64,000 nucleotides of DNA, taken from the NCBI GenBank assembly GCA_021234155.1, contig JAJEKV010000026.1, positions 16,730,283 to 16,794,282 of the forward strand, given 5' to 3'. Source of the DNA: Isoetes taiwanensis. Its lineage: Eukaryota > Streptophyta > Lycopodiopsida > Isoetales > Isoetaceae. This document shows, piece by piece, positions 22,901-34,185 of the stretch. The notes beneath the pieces are model-generated. The model was not told where the DNA came from. It saw nothing but the letters and a program-made list of their open reading frames with translations, and made no database searches. The position numbers and the translations under genes are program-made. The stretch's first letter is position 1, and each line of letters opens with the position of its first letter.

Positions 22901-24900
22901 TCGCGGCCTTCGGCCAGCTTGCATGAGGTTCAAAATGCTTTGGCGAACTTTAGGCATAACATCGCGGCATGAGTTTCTCCAAGTCAGGTGCAAAGTGAAC
23001 CTTTTTGCTTCTTCATGAGGAATGGTGTCGACAAAGAAAGGCAGGTTGCGTGCCATTAGGAATAATGGTTAAGGGGCGTGGCATCCAGTCCGGGCGTGAA
23101 ACCAAACCAACCCAATTTGATGGTATCGGACGGGAGGATTAAGAGCCCGAAAAATTTCTTCCCCGTGCTTGTTGATCCATCCGAGGTTGATTGGCGTGGA
23201 GCTGGTTGATAAGCGTGATTGCCGAGGTGCGCCGAGGTGGCTTTCGAAGAAACGGGCCGGGCCTTGTTTGCCATTAGCAATTCGAGTTGGTAAGCCGTGA
23301 GGCGGACCGATGTGGTCTGATTTGTGCCGTGAAGCCGCACCAACTTGTGGAAGTTGAGGACACGCCGTGGTGGTATGACCCCATTCTTGGCAGTGGTAAC
23401 ACTGAGCTTTCGAAGGATCAAAAGGAGGACGTGTGTTGGGTCCCCGTTGTTGCTCCTGTTGCTGATAGAGTTGATTGGGTTGCGCCTGCAGTGGTGGCTG
23501 CTGATATTGCGATTGGTGCTGAGGTGTGGTTTGCACTTGATAAACCATTTTGTTGCGGAAAGGTGTAGGATGAGTGCGAGTGCACTCTTCCGTGGCATGA
23601 TTGCACATGTTGCATCTTTTACAATGAGGCGGGCCATTGGTGGAGTTGCACTCATTATAAGTGGCCTTGATATTTGCGAGATATGGCACCGGTCTGATCA
23701 GCTATTGTGGATTGGCATGTTGAGGTTGAACAGCAGTCTGGGGAACCATGACGGGTGGAATGAAAGGGAGCTCCTGAAGAGCCACGCCACGGGAGGAAAC
23801 ATTGACTGAGTGATTGACAAGGTCGATGGCCTGCTCCAAAGTCTTCGGGCGCAGGTATTCAGTCATGAGTCGGATAGCTGGAGGAAGTCCCTGGAGAAAC
23901 CAGACCAAGATCTGGCTCTGTGTGGGGTACTCCTTGAGTTTGCTGAGCAGAATGTGAAGACGATCTGCAAAATCCCGGGCGGACTCCGTGGGCTCTTGTT
24001 GAAGGTCATTGAGTTGCTTGAGATGAAGTTGATCATCATCCGTGGTCCCATAGTGAGAAAGAAAAGCAGCCATTTCGACCAATCCTCGCTTCCAAAGTGG
24101 CTTTTGTTGGACATGAGCCATTGATGAGGGGAGCCACGCAGTGTGGTGGAAAAGATGTGGAATTTCAGTTGAGGTTGCGCATGACCATTCAGGACAGCCA
24201 GAGCCTCAAATTCTTCCATGTGGGCCTGAGCACTTTGGTCTAAAGGTTTGCCTTTCGTGTTGCCAAAGGTGGGATAAGTCAGCTTAAGGGTCTGAAAGGT
24301 AGAGGTAAAAGTCTTTGATGACAGAAACATGATAGTGAGGATATTGAGGTGGAGTTGGAGGTGGTATGGTGCCGGAAAGACCCTGCTGAAGGGGTGGCTG
24401 AGGTGGAGGTACCGGAGGTGCCTGATCATTGGTTTTGAGGTCTGTAAGATTGTAAACAGAAGAGCGTGGGAAAGGTAGGGAAGGGAAATTCTCGGGAGGA
24501 GCAAAAGAGATATGTGGATATCCCCGCCCACCCGTAGGGAGATGATGGTTGTGAAGGCAGAGGCGCATGGCCGTAAGACGGATGGATAAAGGCATGTTCG
24601 GGGTATGAAAGTAAGGTTGAGCGTGTTGAGCCGGATATGGCTCCCCGATAGTGATGAGGAGACCGAGGTCGCGGAGCAATGTTTGCACGCTTGAGGCGGA
24701 GAATTTGGACGAGACATGACACGCAGGGGTGGGTGGCGCCGACCCGTTCCCTAGACCGAATGTGGCCTCCCTCAATGTCATAAGCGTATCCATACATGTC
24801 AATGCAACGCCTTCCCTTCGATGATGGCGCCCAAGCGGAGACGTCGTCACCGGAAAGAAGTTCTTCCGGCGGAAGTTTCGGACGCATTACATGGCGGCGA
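22900..24900 (-). pseudogene. Gag polyprotein of element G1
   Basis: The minus strand at 24121-23702 encodes a retrotransposon gag core (LWKRGLVEMAAFLSHYG, LNDLQQEPTESARDFADRL, LKEYPTQSQILVWFLQGLPP). The next frame (23689-23069) has two zinc knuckles of CX2CX4HX4C form: CKRCNMCNHATEEC and CYHCQEWGHTTTAC. A Gln/Pro-rich linker joins them. The N-terminal part (24965-24284) is Pro-rich and frame-shifted. Gag forms the particle and packages element RNA. Confidence 0.7.
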
Positions 24901-24934
24901 AGAAAGGAAAATCGAATCGCGCGCAGCGGGCGCA

Positions 24935-25509
24935 TGTTTGGGGTCCTGGTTCGAACTCCTCGCAAGATGACCCTGTGAGGACCCGTGGATCTAACAAGAG
25001 AACCGGGCTATGTCACGCTGGATTTGCAAGAAAAGAACAAGAAGAAGAAAACAACTAAAGAGAATAATGAGAGGAAAATGATAAGCTTCCTTGATATCAA
25101 TGATGAACATACATGAGCTCTCGCAATCGAGAGAAGACCAAGAGAGACAAGACTCAAAACTCATCTAAAACTCATGTGCTAGCTCTACTCATATATATAG
25201 TACAATGGCCGTTGGCCCAATATAGACACTCGATGATCATCGGTGCCGACTCGGAAGGAGGCCTGATTTGCAGGAATATTGGCGGTGCCTCTTGAAGTGC
25301 CTAGAATTCACGCCGACGCTGGGCGGTGTGACGGGTCACTTGTCCGAGCGCCTCTTGTGGACGGACGCAGGCTTTGATCAAGTGGTCTATTGCTTGGTCT
25401 TCTGGCCGAGCCTTTGATGGCTGACCGGTGGTGGCGTTGTGGATCCTTGTTCTTGACCTGGTCCGTCGTATGCATGAATAGTCCTGTACCAGGAGGCACA
25501 GGACTAACA
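24935..25509 (-). repeat. 5' LTR of element G1
   Basis: 575 bp, paired with 13291-13883. In the sense direction its end AAACA is followed by TGCGCCCGCTGCGCG, the expected position of a primer-binding site; the matching tRNA was not identified. Confidence 0.85.
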
Positions 25510-25648
25510 AAATTGTTGAATTTCGGTTCAGGCAATTCTTGGAAACAATTAGTCCCTCCATTTTGCTTGAATTCAAGATGGGTAAGCCCGCCATCCACGA
25601 ATATGGCGGGCTACAGGCATTCATATTTCTGGCACCATTCAAGCTCAT
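25510..25648 (-). pseudogene. 5' portion of the transposase-like gene, beyond the G1 insertion
   Basis: From ATG at 25646-25648 the minus strand encodes MSLNGARNMNACSPPYSW...NRNSTI up to the TSD AAATT. Without the 12.2 kb element the frame would continue at 13285 (CPHQFCNTQKSGIDE) towards the Lys-rich start at 13246. Homology of this segment itself is not established. Confidence 0.4.
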
Positions 25649-25808
25649 GATTCTCTCAGCCTGTCATTTGACGGGCGCGCACCCTACATGTCAATTGATC
25701 AATCACGCACGTCGTGTTTAAAACACGCCGCTTTTAAGCACTTGTAAGCGGCGTCCGGACGGTGATTTCTGCTACCCAGTACCGATTTTGCACCCTTAGG
25801 TCAATGAC

Positions 25809-28250
25809 ATGCAACATGCTAAAAAAAATGCCTCTAATGATGATGACCAAGGCAAGGAAAAATCCCCAAATGATGAAGATGATGCCCAAGGAAAGGAAAA
25901 GACTCCAAATGATGTTGATGATGGCAAAGGAAAGGAAAAGACCCCAAATGGAAAGGATGATGTCAAAGGAAAGGAAATTGTACTTTATACTCGGGTCGAT
26001 TGGAAAAACAAAAAGGTCAAGATCCTGCATGAATGCAACAGAGAGGTAGTAGGAGAAGGGACTATTGTTCTAGCAGATCCTATCAATGCAGTCAATGATG
26101 AAAGATTAAAGGAGGACGGATTAGGTGTGGCAATCTCAAAATTATATGACAATTGGAAGGAAAAGGGGTCAGGCAAACAAGAATGCCTTGCTTGTTTGAA
26201 CCAACTAGAGGTTGCAACTATTGTGGCATGGCCTAGGGACAGTATTCAACTGGAGGGGAACTACATGTTTCCTATAGATGCAGAATCATTGTCAATAATG
26301 TTCACACAGTGTAGCAAGAGGCCACTTCCAACTTTCAAACATTATCCCACCAAAAGATGCAAGTCAGATTATGATTGTTCTCCTGAAGCCCTGATGAAGG
26401 TTAGAGGAAGTGAATGTTGTTGGGCCTCTTGTATTAGAATGTTCATAATAGACGAGATGGTGGGAGCAAGAGCTATATATCAGGAACATATGTACACCAT
26501 ATTTGGCTATGGAATTCAGGATGAAAGATCAAAGAAGAAAAGATTTCCATTTAACGGAAAGTGGATATGTTCAAAAGCATGGATGGCTATACATGACACA
26601 ACTGACAAAAGAGACATGAAAATGCAGTAGAATTGCATTGCACGGGAACACTGGTCTGGTAAGGCCTATCTCAAGAACTATAGCTGCAAAGGAAATATTT
26701 GAAAGATATGTGGATTTCAATGTAGAAAACATGCCAGAGTAAGAAGGATGAATAGGATAGAGTTGTTGTTGAAAAGAGTTTGCCATCCCATTGTACCTAG
26801 AAGAGCATATTAGAGGAAATAAATGCATTGCTTTGGGAACTTGAAGTGGCCTCTATATCCCAGCCCAGTTTTAGTAGGCTATGGAATAAGCATTTCAAGC
26901 ATGTGACCATAGCAACTTCAAACAACTTTGCAAAGTGCAAAAGGGCTAAGATAAGGGAACATATGAAGGACTATATGACAGATCAACTATCATGTAGATC
27001 AACTTATTGGATGTGGAGGACCTTATCTGCAATGGAACCTAATAACTATCTATGTATTATCCATGATAAAATGGACCAACAAAAGACTTGTCTTCCAGAA
27101 TTCAAGTACATACCTAAGTCATGTGGAAGATCATACCCTTTGCAGATTTCAATGAATGGGGCAATCACATGCATGGATAGTCTCAAACTTACTATGGTCA
27201 TGTCGATTTGGAGTTGTGGAGTGATGGTCCAGATTTTCACATTGGGAGTATCATGAGGTGTTTAAGAAACTATGAGAATGGTTATAATGGTCACCTCCAG
27301 GATCCTATAGCTAGCCAGGCACTACATAGTGCATTGTTGGATGGAAATCCTAATAGTATTGAAAAGTTTAGCAAGACAAGGTTTAGGAGGCATGGACCTA
27401 GTGAAATGTTTGAGCTTCAACATCTCGTGCTAAACCTCGAGATCTGCCTAGAAAGCTCCTCTTGCGCCTTGATGATTGTGCTGGTCAAAATAAGAACAGG
27501 TGGATGTTTTCTTTCCTATCCTACTTAATAGCTGTGGGTATTTTAAAAAGAGTCAATTTGGGGTTCCTAATGCCCGAACATACTCATGAGGATATGGATG
27601 CATTGTTTGGAAAATATAGTGACGGCTTGAGACAACAGACAGTGACCAACTTTTCTAGTCTATTGAAAATATTTCATGGATGTACTACTCCATCTCCTAT
27701 AGGATCTCTCATAGAAGAAGTGTCTGATTGGAAGAGTTTTGTGGATGGTTATGCTCTCGACATATAAGGTCATTCTAGACCTCTTCAATTCACTTTTTGG
27801 GTGAGAGAAGGGATTCCAATCATGCAATGGAAAATGAGACCCTCATAGGAGAAGTGGAGAGGTGGGGCAGAAATTTGGCACAAGGATGCGAATGGCGAGC
27901 CTATGATACCTCCAGGTCAACCAAAAGCTCTAAAACTGACTGAAGAATTGGGATTGACTAAGGATGGCATCAATGACTACATCAAGCATTGGCAAACTAA
28001 TTCGTAGACTAATCGTGCATTGATAGATTACTGGAAGAAGGTGATTAACTTGTTGGATGAGGTAGACACATCCTCAGAAGAGCTAAAAGAAGGGTGGTTC
28101 CCTAAAAGTAGGTGGAAAACATTAGCAGGTGCTGCCGAAGATGATGGTAATAATAGTAGCATTGTTAAGGCATATACTCCTCCTCAACCTGACAAACACT
28201 ATGTTGACCCTAAGAAAGATAGGGCAAAATATCTAGGCATGGATTTATAA
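25809..28250 (+). pseudogene. Transposon-associated gene with LDDCAGQNKNR / HTHEDMD motifs (DUF7869-like)
   Basis: Consecutive frames 25809-26630, 26828-27256, 27208-27528, 27462-27767 and 28020-28250 read as one disrupted protein. It begins with four imperfect repeats of an acidic/Lys unit (GKEKTPND..D). The middle has FNGKWICSKAW. The key part is LDDCAGQNKNRWMFSFLSYLI and, about 40 residues later, MPEHTHEDMDALFGKYSDGLR. That motif pair (D-N/D-C-GQNKN ... G-HTH-D-D) defines a family I recall as DUF7869, common in transposon-rich eukaryotes and probably a transposase core with an RNase H fold. The C-terminus at 28020-28250 ends KDRAKYLGMDL. Frameshifts or unrecognised introns at 26630, 27230 and 27480 indicate decay. 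Confidence 0.5.
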
Positions 28251-28441
28251 ATATTCTTTCCTTCTATTAGAATTGCATTATGTTGAACAACTTTGGTTCG
28301 TCTTCATCCTCCTCTTCAGAATCATTTCTTCGTTATCACCTTCTTTGTGTGGAGTATATAAGATCAATATATGTTAATTTTCTTAGGTTCTTTCTCTTTT
28401 CCTTTATATCTATCGTTATTTCTATTTCATTGCCATCCTCA

Positions 28442-28702
28442 TCACACATAACCGGCCCCCCCTTGACTTAGTGATTCCAATTTTTCCATTGTATCCTTGC
28501 CCTGGCCAAGCAAGATGTAATAAGAAGCAAATGCAAATGGCAAAGAAATATAAGTTGTCGCCTTAATTACAAGCATGCAACCCGAGGGAGCTCGCTGCAC
28601 TGCATTCTTCAAGAATGTTTTTGATCCTTGCAAATGGATGTTGCTTCCTCTATAGCTGATTTTAGAATCCAAATGCCAGGAATACCAATAAAGCACAATC
28701 AT
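28442..28702 (-). CDS. Hypothetical 86-residue protein with one hydrophobic segment
   Basis: An uninterrupted minus-strand frame with natural composition: KTFLKNAVQRAPSGCM, then a hydrophobic stretch (YISLPFAFASYYILL), then an acidic/basic tail ending GGAGYV. It could be a last exon of a small membrane protein or a captured host fragment. No family recognised and no upstream exon found. Confidence 0.3.
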   Translation of the reverse strand: MIVLYWYSWHLDSKISYRGSNIHLQGSKTFLKNAVQRAPSGCMLVIKATTYISLPFAFASYYILLGQGKDTMEKLESLSQGGAGYV

Positions 28703-29100
28703 TGAGAAAAAGCACTATAGGTAAACCCTAAAGCAACATCGTGATAGCACGTGAGATTGCCATTGTTTCCCATGATGTCGATCTCGTTACAATAGAAAGG
28801 ATTGACAATCACCACAATTTCCTTGTTAGCATGTGAAGCAGAACATTCCAAAAACTTTACATAACATTCCATGGCGATGTAGACGCAAGATACAAAAAGA
28901 TGCGCATGAGCTAAAAAGCACTATAAGTGCAGAACAAAAAGTAGCCATTGTGTGTGCATTAGAAAATAATACAATAAAGCCGTTGTAAAGATTCGCCCGT
29001 ACTCTTTAGAATAAGGATTAGGGTTAGGGTTAGGGATCAGATCACACGTTAGGGTAAGGGATTAGATCACACAATGTGAAAAGTAGCATGTGAAAAAAAA
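28703..29100. other. Non-coding, with short telomere-like TTAGGG run
   Basis: No gene seen. At about 29020-29035 there are three TTAGGG units, with further 'ttagggtaagggattag' at 29050 and two 'gatcacac' phrases. Far too short to indicate a telomere. Confidence 0.4.
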
Positions 29101-29109
29101 AAGCACACT

Positions 29110-31379
29110 TCTTTTGTCCGAGATATTTAGCATTTTCTTGGATTTGCCAACTTCTATCGACGTCTTATTCGAGATTATTTGGAGGTTGCCCTTCCTTTGA
29201 CACGCTTCACGGCAAAGAATGTGCCATTTGAATAAAGCTCAAAGCAGAAACCTCCTTCATAATCCCAAAGCATGCTTTTATTACGACACCAATTCTTGTC
29301 CATGTAGATCCTTCTTGGCAGTATCCTATCGCAGGAAGGGGATGACCATGAATTGCATCCGATCTCTTATTATTTTTGAAAGTTTTAGGTTGCAGAAATT
29401 ATGACAAAGAGTTGTTGGTGATAGTTGATTCTTTCGAGGAGTGGAGACATTTCCTGGGGTTTTCTGGAAGGATCCCCTCATAAGGTCACAATCTACACTG
29501 ATCATTGAAATCTGGAATATTTTTAATGATCGAGTACTGCCTGGGACCTCTTCAAGGAAAGGGGCAAAAGTATGCTAGTGGGTATCAAAAAAACGCGGCC
29601 CCAGCACTTAGATCAGCACCCTGGATGTACTATTCTATCATAGTATTCCACTTGTTATTAATTGGAGTTGTTACATATTTCTATTGATTACCTAATTACC
29701 GTGTGCTAGTACCAGTAACACCTTAAACAAGCTGCCATATGGGGTGCTATATGAGTGCTGTCAGCATGTGTCCGGACGCCTGCTTTTGATACCCACCAGC
29801 ATACTTTTGCCCAAAGCCCTGACGTCTTGTCTTGACGCTCCTACCTTTAGCCTAAACTGAGTGATCCAACATTTGGTTAACAATCACAAGTTATTTTAGG
29901 GCTTGATTGGTTCCAGCTTATGGCCATCACTTTGTTCGAGAGGTCTCATGATACATCTTTGCTAGGCATTTCTACCATTGGATCCATTGGCTCAAAATGT
30001 ATTTTTACATCATCTTCTTGGCAAATGCGATCGGACTATGATCATTTTAAGATTCGAGATGGATTTCTATTTTGTGATGGGCTTTTATATGTTCCAGATG
30101 GTGCTTCTAGGCTTCGAGTTCTCTAGGCTTGCCATGACTCACCTACAGCTGAACATTTGGAGTAGCCAAAACTCTTGAACTTATTAGTCGAGAGTATTGG
30201 TGGCCTGGGCTCCGCTGCTCTGTAGAGGTTTTCATTCGATCCTATGACATCTGCTATAGAGTGAAGGTTCCAAGACATCTTCCTCGTGGTCTTCTTCAGC
30301 CGCTGCATATTCCAGATGGATCTTAAAAGAGTATTTCTTTGGATTTTATTCCAGAGTTGCTTCTACCTCGAGGTCATGATGCCGCCATGATAGTTGTTGA
30401 TCGCTTATCTAAGATGGCTCATTTTATTCGTTGCAACGTCACCATCACTATTGACCTTCTTCTTCATAAAGTATTCAGACTTCATGGATTGTCGGACAAC
30501 ATCGTCAATGATTGTGGACCTCAGCTCGTTGCAGGCTTTTGGAAGTGCTTTTGGAGTTATTATATATTGACCACTCGTTGACTTTCATCATCATCAAGGA
30601 AGTAATGGGCAAGCAGAGCACACTAATCAAATTTTGAAATAATATTTGAGGTGATTTATCAGGTACAAGCAGGATGATTGGGTCGATTTATTTTCGTTAG
30701 TTGGGTTTGCCCATAATAACTCAATATATGCTTCCACTAGCCAGACTCCATTCTTTTTGAACTCTAGCCAGCATCCTTATTCGCCTCTAGTGCCGTTGGA
30801 TATGACTCGATCAATCTTAGTGCTGAGTCTTAGCTCGAGAAACTCTAGGCTCTTCAATATCTTCAACACCATCTTCTTCGCGCACAAGAACATGGCATCA
30901 TGTTAATTTACATCATCAGGAAGCTCCTACATTTTATGTCAGTGACCTTATCTAGCTTCTGCGTAGGGACCTCCCTACCTGGCATCCCTACAACAAGTTT
31001 GACTATTGCCACGGCTCAGATCAGTATTATGGCATTTCGGCTCGAGCTTCCTTCAGTTATTCGTCTCCATCCAATATTTCATATTTCACTATTAAAGCCA
31101 TACACGTCTCATCCCTTTCCAGATTGAGTTCCTCTGCTGCCTCCATCGATAAAAATTGACGATCACGAGGAGTTTGAGGTTCGAGGGATACTGGACTCTA
31201 AGTTTCTTCGTTGGTGATTGTATTACTTTGTCGATTGGGAACGGCTAAGTGATAGAACCTAGGAGCCTGCTGGAAATTCGACTAATGCTCATGATAAAAT
31301 TGCAGAGTTCCATCGACATTACCTGGATAAGTCAAGTTTGGGTACTCCAGCTCCAGCTCCAAGGACTCAAGGGGGATGA
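29110..31379 (+). pseudogene. Decayed pol of a chromodomain Ty3/gypsy element (element G3)
   Basis: Many stops, but ordered hallmarks on the plus strand: [10 protein letters not shown] (29135), [21 protein letters not shown] and YTDH (RNase H, 29350-29500), DGLLYVPDGASRLRVL (30065), SLDFIPELLLPRGHDAAMIVVDRLSKMAHFI (integrase core, 30335-30430), VFRLHGLSDNIVND, NGQAEHTNQILK, and a C-terminal chromodomain-like stretch at 31185-31360 (ILDSKFLRW, YYFVDWERLSDRT, EPAGN, FHRHYLDK). The W-E-P-x-N plus FHRxYPxKP style resembles sushi/Tcn1-type chromoviruses, reported in non-seed plants; that placement is tentative. The gag and 5' LTR are not visible. Confidence 0.65.
29562..29812. mobile_element. 251 bp MITE-like element with 29 bp terminal inverted repeats
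   Basis: The left end gggcaaaagtatgctagtgg matches the right end in reverse over 29 bp with one mismatch. It lies inside the RNase H region of element G3, splitting it, so it moved in later. No ORF. Superfamily not assigned because no clear target duplication was found. Confidence 0.75.
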
Positions 31380-32010
31380 TGTGACGGCTAAGAACTCAAG
31401 GAGGATGGTGTGACGACTATGTGGATGTTATACCTGTATGTACAAAGATGGTTGCCATATGGATGCAAAAAGATAATTGCACAAGGCAAAGTTTGAACTT
31501 GCAACTCTCTGCATGCAAGCTATATACCTTTATCAACTGAGCTACCAATTTTCCTTTACAACATGCTCTGCATCATTCTCATATGTGCATCAATTTTCAG
31601 GAGGTTCACTTTCTAGAACCTACAGGCACGTGCGACACTTGGCGCAATCTCATCCGCTAGACTGGTGCGATCTCAACCATTGGTTTAGATATATCTATCT
31701 ATCTACTCTATATATGTTCTTATGTTTGTCGCGCTTATCCGACCGTCCGTTCGAGATCCGACAGCTCACGTGGCTTTGGGACGTATCCTACGGCCCAGAT
31801 GGCTTGGGAGTTTATATATAATTCATATAGACGCGATCCTACGGTCCAGGTTGATTTGATCCTGATCGTCGGTCCGAGATCCTACGGCTCACGTTGCTTT
31901 GGGACACATCCTGCGGTACATGACTTTGGGAATTATATGTAATAGATCCTATGGCTCATGTTGCGTGAGATCTCGACCCTTGATCGAATCCAAGATCCTA
32001 CGGCCCAAGT
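31380..32010 (+). repeat. 3' LTR of element G3 (3' limit uncertain)
   Basis: The purine tract caagggggatga ends at 31379 and is followed by TGTGACGGC, a typical PPT-LTR junction. The interval contains several copies of the phrase 'gatcctacggctcacgttg' (31740-32010) at about 60-110 bp spacing. The end could not be fixed because the 5' LTR is absent. Confidence 0.5.
31470..31560 (-). repeat. tRNA-like SINE head (pol III A and B boxes)
   Basis: On the minus strand, GGTAGCTCAGTTGATAAAGG (A box, about 31527-31546) is followed about 33 nt later by AAGTTCAAACTT (B box, about 31488-31500). The spacing fits a tRNA gene, but the T-arm and acceptor do not pair properly. It is therefore read as a tRNA-derived SINE head or a tRNA relic in the G3 LTR. 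Confidence 0.5.
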
Positions 32011-32408
32011 TGAATGCTCATCCCTTAGGAAAAGGCTTTCAAAATTTTGCCCTTGTATTCTGCTCTGATATTAAGTATTTCCAGTGTTCCAGCGTATTCT
32101 ATGCATATCCCATATTTTCCCTTGTTTTCGAGTAGGCTCATGATATAGATGGCTTCTTCAAGTAGCCCATGATGGATATATACTACAGATGGGAACTGGT
32201 AGGGCATTTAGCTGAAACAGATGGAGAGGAGCAAACATCAAGCTATGTTGCATCAAATCCATGTGAAACAATAGCAATAGAAAATGACAAGAAGACCAAA
32301 ATCTAGTCCAATGATCTTCCTTTGTTCTAGTTGGCATAGCAGAAAGCATAAAATCTTCTTTAAGGAGAAGGCACAATAGAAAAAGCTATAGCAATTTCTA
32401 AAGATAGA

Positions 32409-32950
32409 ATGCTACAATATCAGAAGCCATGGTGCAGGAGTATCCAAAGCACATGGAGAAGAAGTTTGTACCCGTCATGTATTGACATGACTAGGGTTAA
32501 TGACCTTTATAAACTTAAAATCCTTAGGCATGTTTGCTTATTGAAGCTAGACGGTGCGCATTGGGTGTCAAGCCCCTTAAGGATTTTGTATTTGGTGTTG
32601 GGGTCAAATAGTAGGGCAATAGTAGCTGAAGCATTACATCAGTTGGAGGTAGCAACCATTGGTGGGATTCAAATAATCCAGCATGCAAATGATGAACCAC
32701 GAATCGTAGTAACTTGGCCAATAGGCTCCCATTTCATGCTAGATTTGAAGGGTTTTATATCCCTTATTAAGGACCAAAAATGTCCTGCTATGTATAGAGA
32801 AGACCAAAATGACTAAGAGAGGTAACAGGATATCAGATCATTTTTAGACCCACCATTGGTATGCCACATGCCAATTGTGTGGGTGCAGTCATTACAATAC
32901 AAGAGATTGGTATGAATTTTCCTCTCTTTTCTTCCTTCTGGTATCAAGGT
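32409..32950 (+). pseudogene. Fragment of a repeated protein family (QLEVATI; zinc-finger-like WYATCQLCGCSHYN)
   Basis: The frame 32409-32816 (KPWCRSIQSTWRR...ALHQLEVATI...VVTWPIGSHF) shares QLEVATI and a following V-x-WP-x-x-S stretch with the protein at 25809-26630, suggesting distant copies of one family. Just downstream (32857-32900) the plus strand encodes HHWYATCQLCGCSHYN, a Cys/His cluster that also occurs on the minus strand at 50360-50405. Context suggests a decayed transposon gene with a zinc finger. No complete domain. Confidence 0.35.
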
Positions 32951-33213
32951 AATTAAGGCTTCAAAAGGATTACTTCTTTCAAAACGTCAGATTTCTAAAC
33001 GTCAGATTTCTTAGAGTTGTGGGAATGGCATTTCATGATAGTCTAAAATGTTATAAAGTAGTAATTGATTGCAGCAGTACAGATTTCAGCAGTACTGCCA
33101 TACAATTTTTAGATTCTGCAACCAATTTGTGTAGACTGATGGGAACTTCTATATCCAAGAAAAATGATACTTGCAAGGGTAAATTATCCTACATAACTTC
33201 CAGGCCATTTTAA

Positions 33214-33765
33214 TAGTGGCATACAATCTGGAGCTCGATTGCATTGCAATGGCATTCTTTTGATATTAGTTACCATGTGGAAAAAGACAGATTAAACGAG
33301 AATCAGCAGAGGACAATGATCTGCAAATTTTACAAAAATTGCAGATTAGCTAGAAGTTGCAATTATGCCGATATATTTTATGAAGAAGTGTTGAATCTTC
33401 ACACAAGATCAATTTAGCTGTGCCGAATTAGATGGGTTCTTTTTTTGTGCATAGGTTCTAGCTTATGATTTGGGGTCAGATTTATGGAGCTTGCTTCCTT
33501 GCTTCCCATTTACAATCATGATCCAAAGGGACGAACCTATGGTGGGGTTTGATCTGGATTTTGGATTAAATGTGTCATGTCCTATGAAGAAAAGGAATTA
33601 AATTGCATCTTCTGCTGGCATTCAATATAAGTAAAGTGTCACATATAAATTACAATAAGTGTAGTTTTATTTGGAATAATAGGTGTAGTTTGCTTCCACT
33701 TCTCCCCCCCCTCTCCATTGCCGCCATTGAATCTCCACCTGCTGCCCCTGCCAACAAATAGGAAT
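33214..33765. other. No feature recognised; probably 5' flank or leader of the LINE
   Basis: AT-rich, short open frames only. From about 33700 the sequence becomes C-rich just before the LINE endonuclease motif begins. Confidence 0.3.
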
Positions 33766-33769
33766 TGTG

Positions 33770-34185
33770 CCTCCGCATAGTCTCCTGGAATTGTCGGGCT
33801 TCCCATGGCAGAAGGGAGATAGTCTCAACTTAGTTGTCGCAGACATGGATCTCATCTTCCTCATGGAAACATGGGAGCATGCAGGACACAGGACCTGACT
33901 TGCCAGGATACCAGCACTACTCAATCTTCAATGATTGCACAGGAAAGCGGGGGCATGGGGGGGGTTGCCTGCTACTACCGAACAACCTTGGCACAATCAA
34001 TCTCCTTGTTCAAGACAGACAAGCACAACCGATACCTGTGGGTGCGTGTGCAAAACTGCAGTAGCAGACCCCTCTTTGTGGCAGCCTGCTACTTTCCACA
34101 TGCAGAAAGCAACTTCTATCACACCCACTCGGATGTGGATAGGCTGGACCCCTATGTCTATCTATATGATGACATACAGCAGCAT
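33770..34185 (+). pseudogene. LINE endonuclease, 5' part (interrupted by the chromovirus)
   Basis: The plus strand encodes, with two frame changes, RIVSWNCRASHGRRE, LIFLMETWEHAG and LPGYQHYSIFNDCTGKRGHGG, then in one frame VACYYRTTLAQSISLFK...YLYDDIQQH. These are the opening motifs of the apurinic-like endonuclease of non-LTR retrotransposons (SWN, E-T-W). It stops at the TSD AGCAT (34181-34185). The next LINE codon is at 46323 (KQLGSIILLGDFNARTG), in the same frame. The enzyme nicks target DNA to start reverse transcription. Confidence 0.75.
34181..34185. repeat. Target-site duplication AGCAT (left)
   Basis: AGCAT recurs at 46318-46322. Joining the LINE across one copy gives the continuous frame DDIQQH-KQLGSI, independent proof of the insertion point. 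Confidence 0.9.

Larger units (their letters stand above)
13291..25509 (-). mobile_element. Complete 12.2 kb Ty3/gypsy LTR retrotransposon (element G1)
   Basis: Two LTRs (13291-13883, 24935-25509) with TGTT...AACA ends, a 5-bp TSD (AAATT) and a polypurine tract define a full-length insertion read on the minus strand. Order in the sense direction: 5' LTR, gag with two CCHC knuckles, protease, reverse transcriptase, RNase H (interrupted by CT repeat), integrase with HHCC, core and GPY/F domains, then 4 kb holding an antisense transcription-unit candidate and a long ORF3, PPT, 3' LTR. No chromodomain was seen. The long 3' region with an extra ORF recalls Tat/Athila/Ogre-type elements (known lineages); assignment is tentative. 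Frames are broken repeatedly, so it is inactive. It is inserted in the transposase-like gene at 10951-13270. Confidence 0.85.

Noticed and set aside
29015..29080. Telomere or telomere-derived array
   Set aside because: Only three TTAGGG units plus variants; too short.
31470..31560. Functional tRNA gene
   Set aside because: T-arm and acceptor stem do not pair, and no proper 3' end follows.
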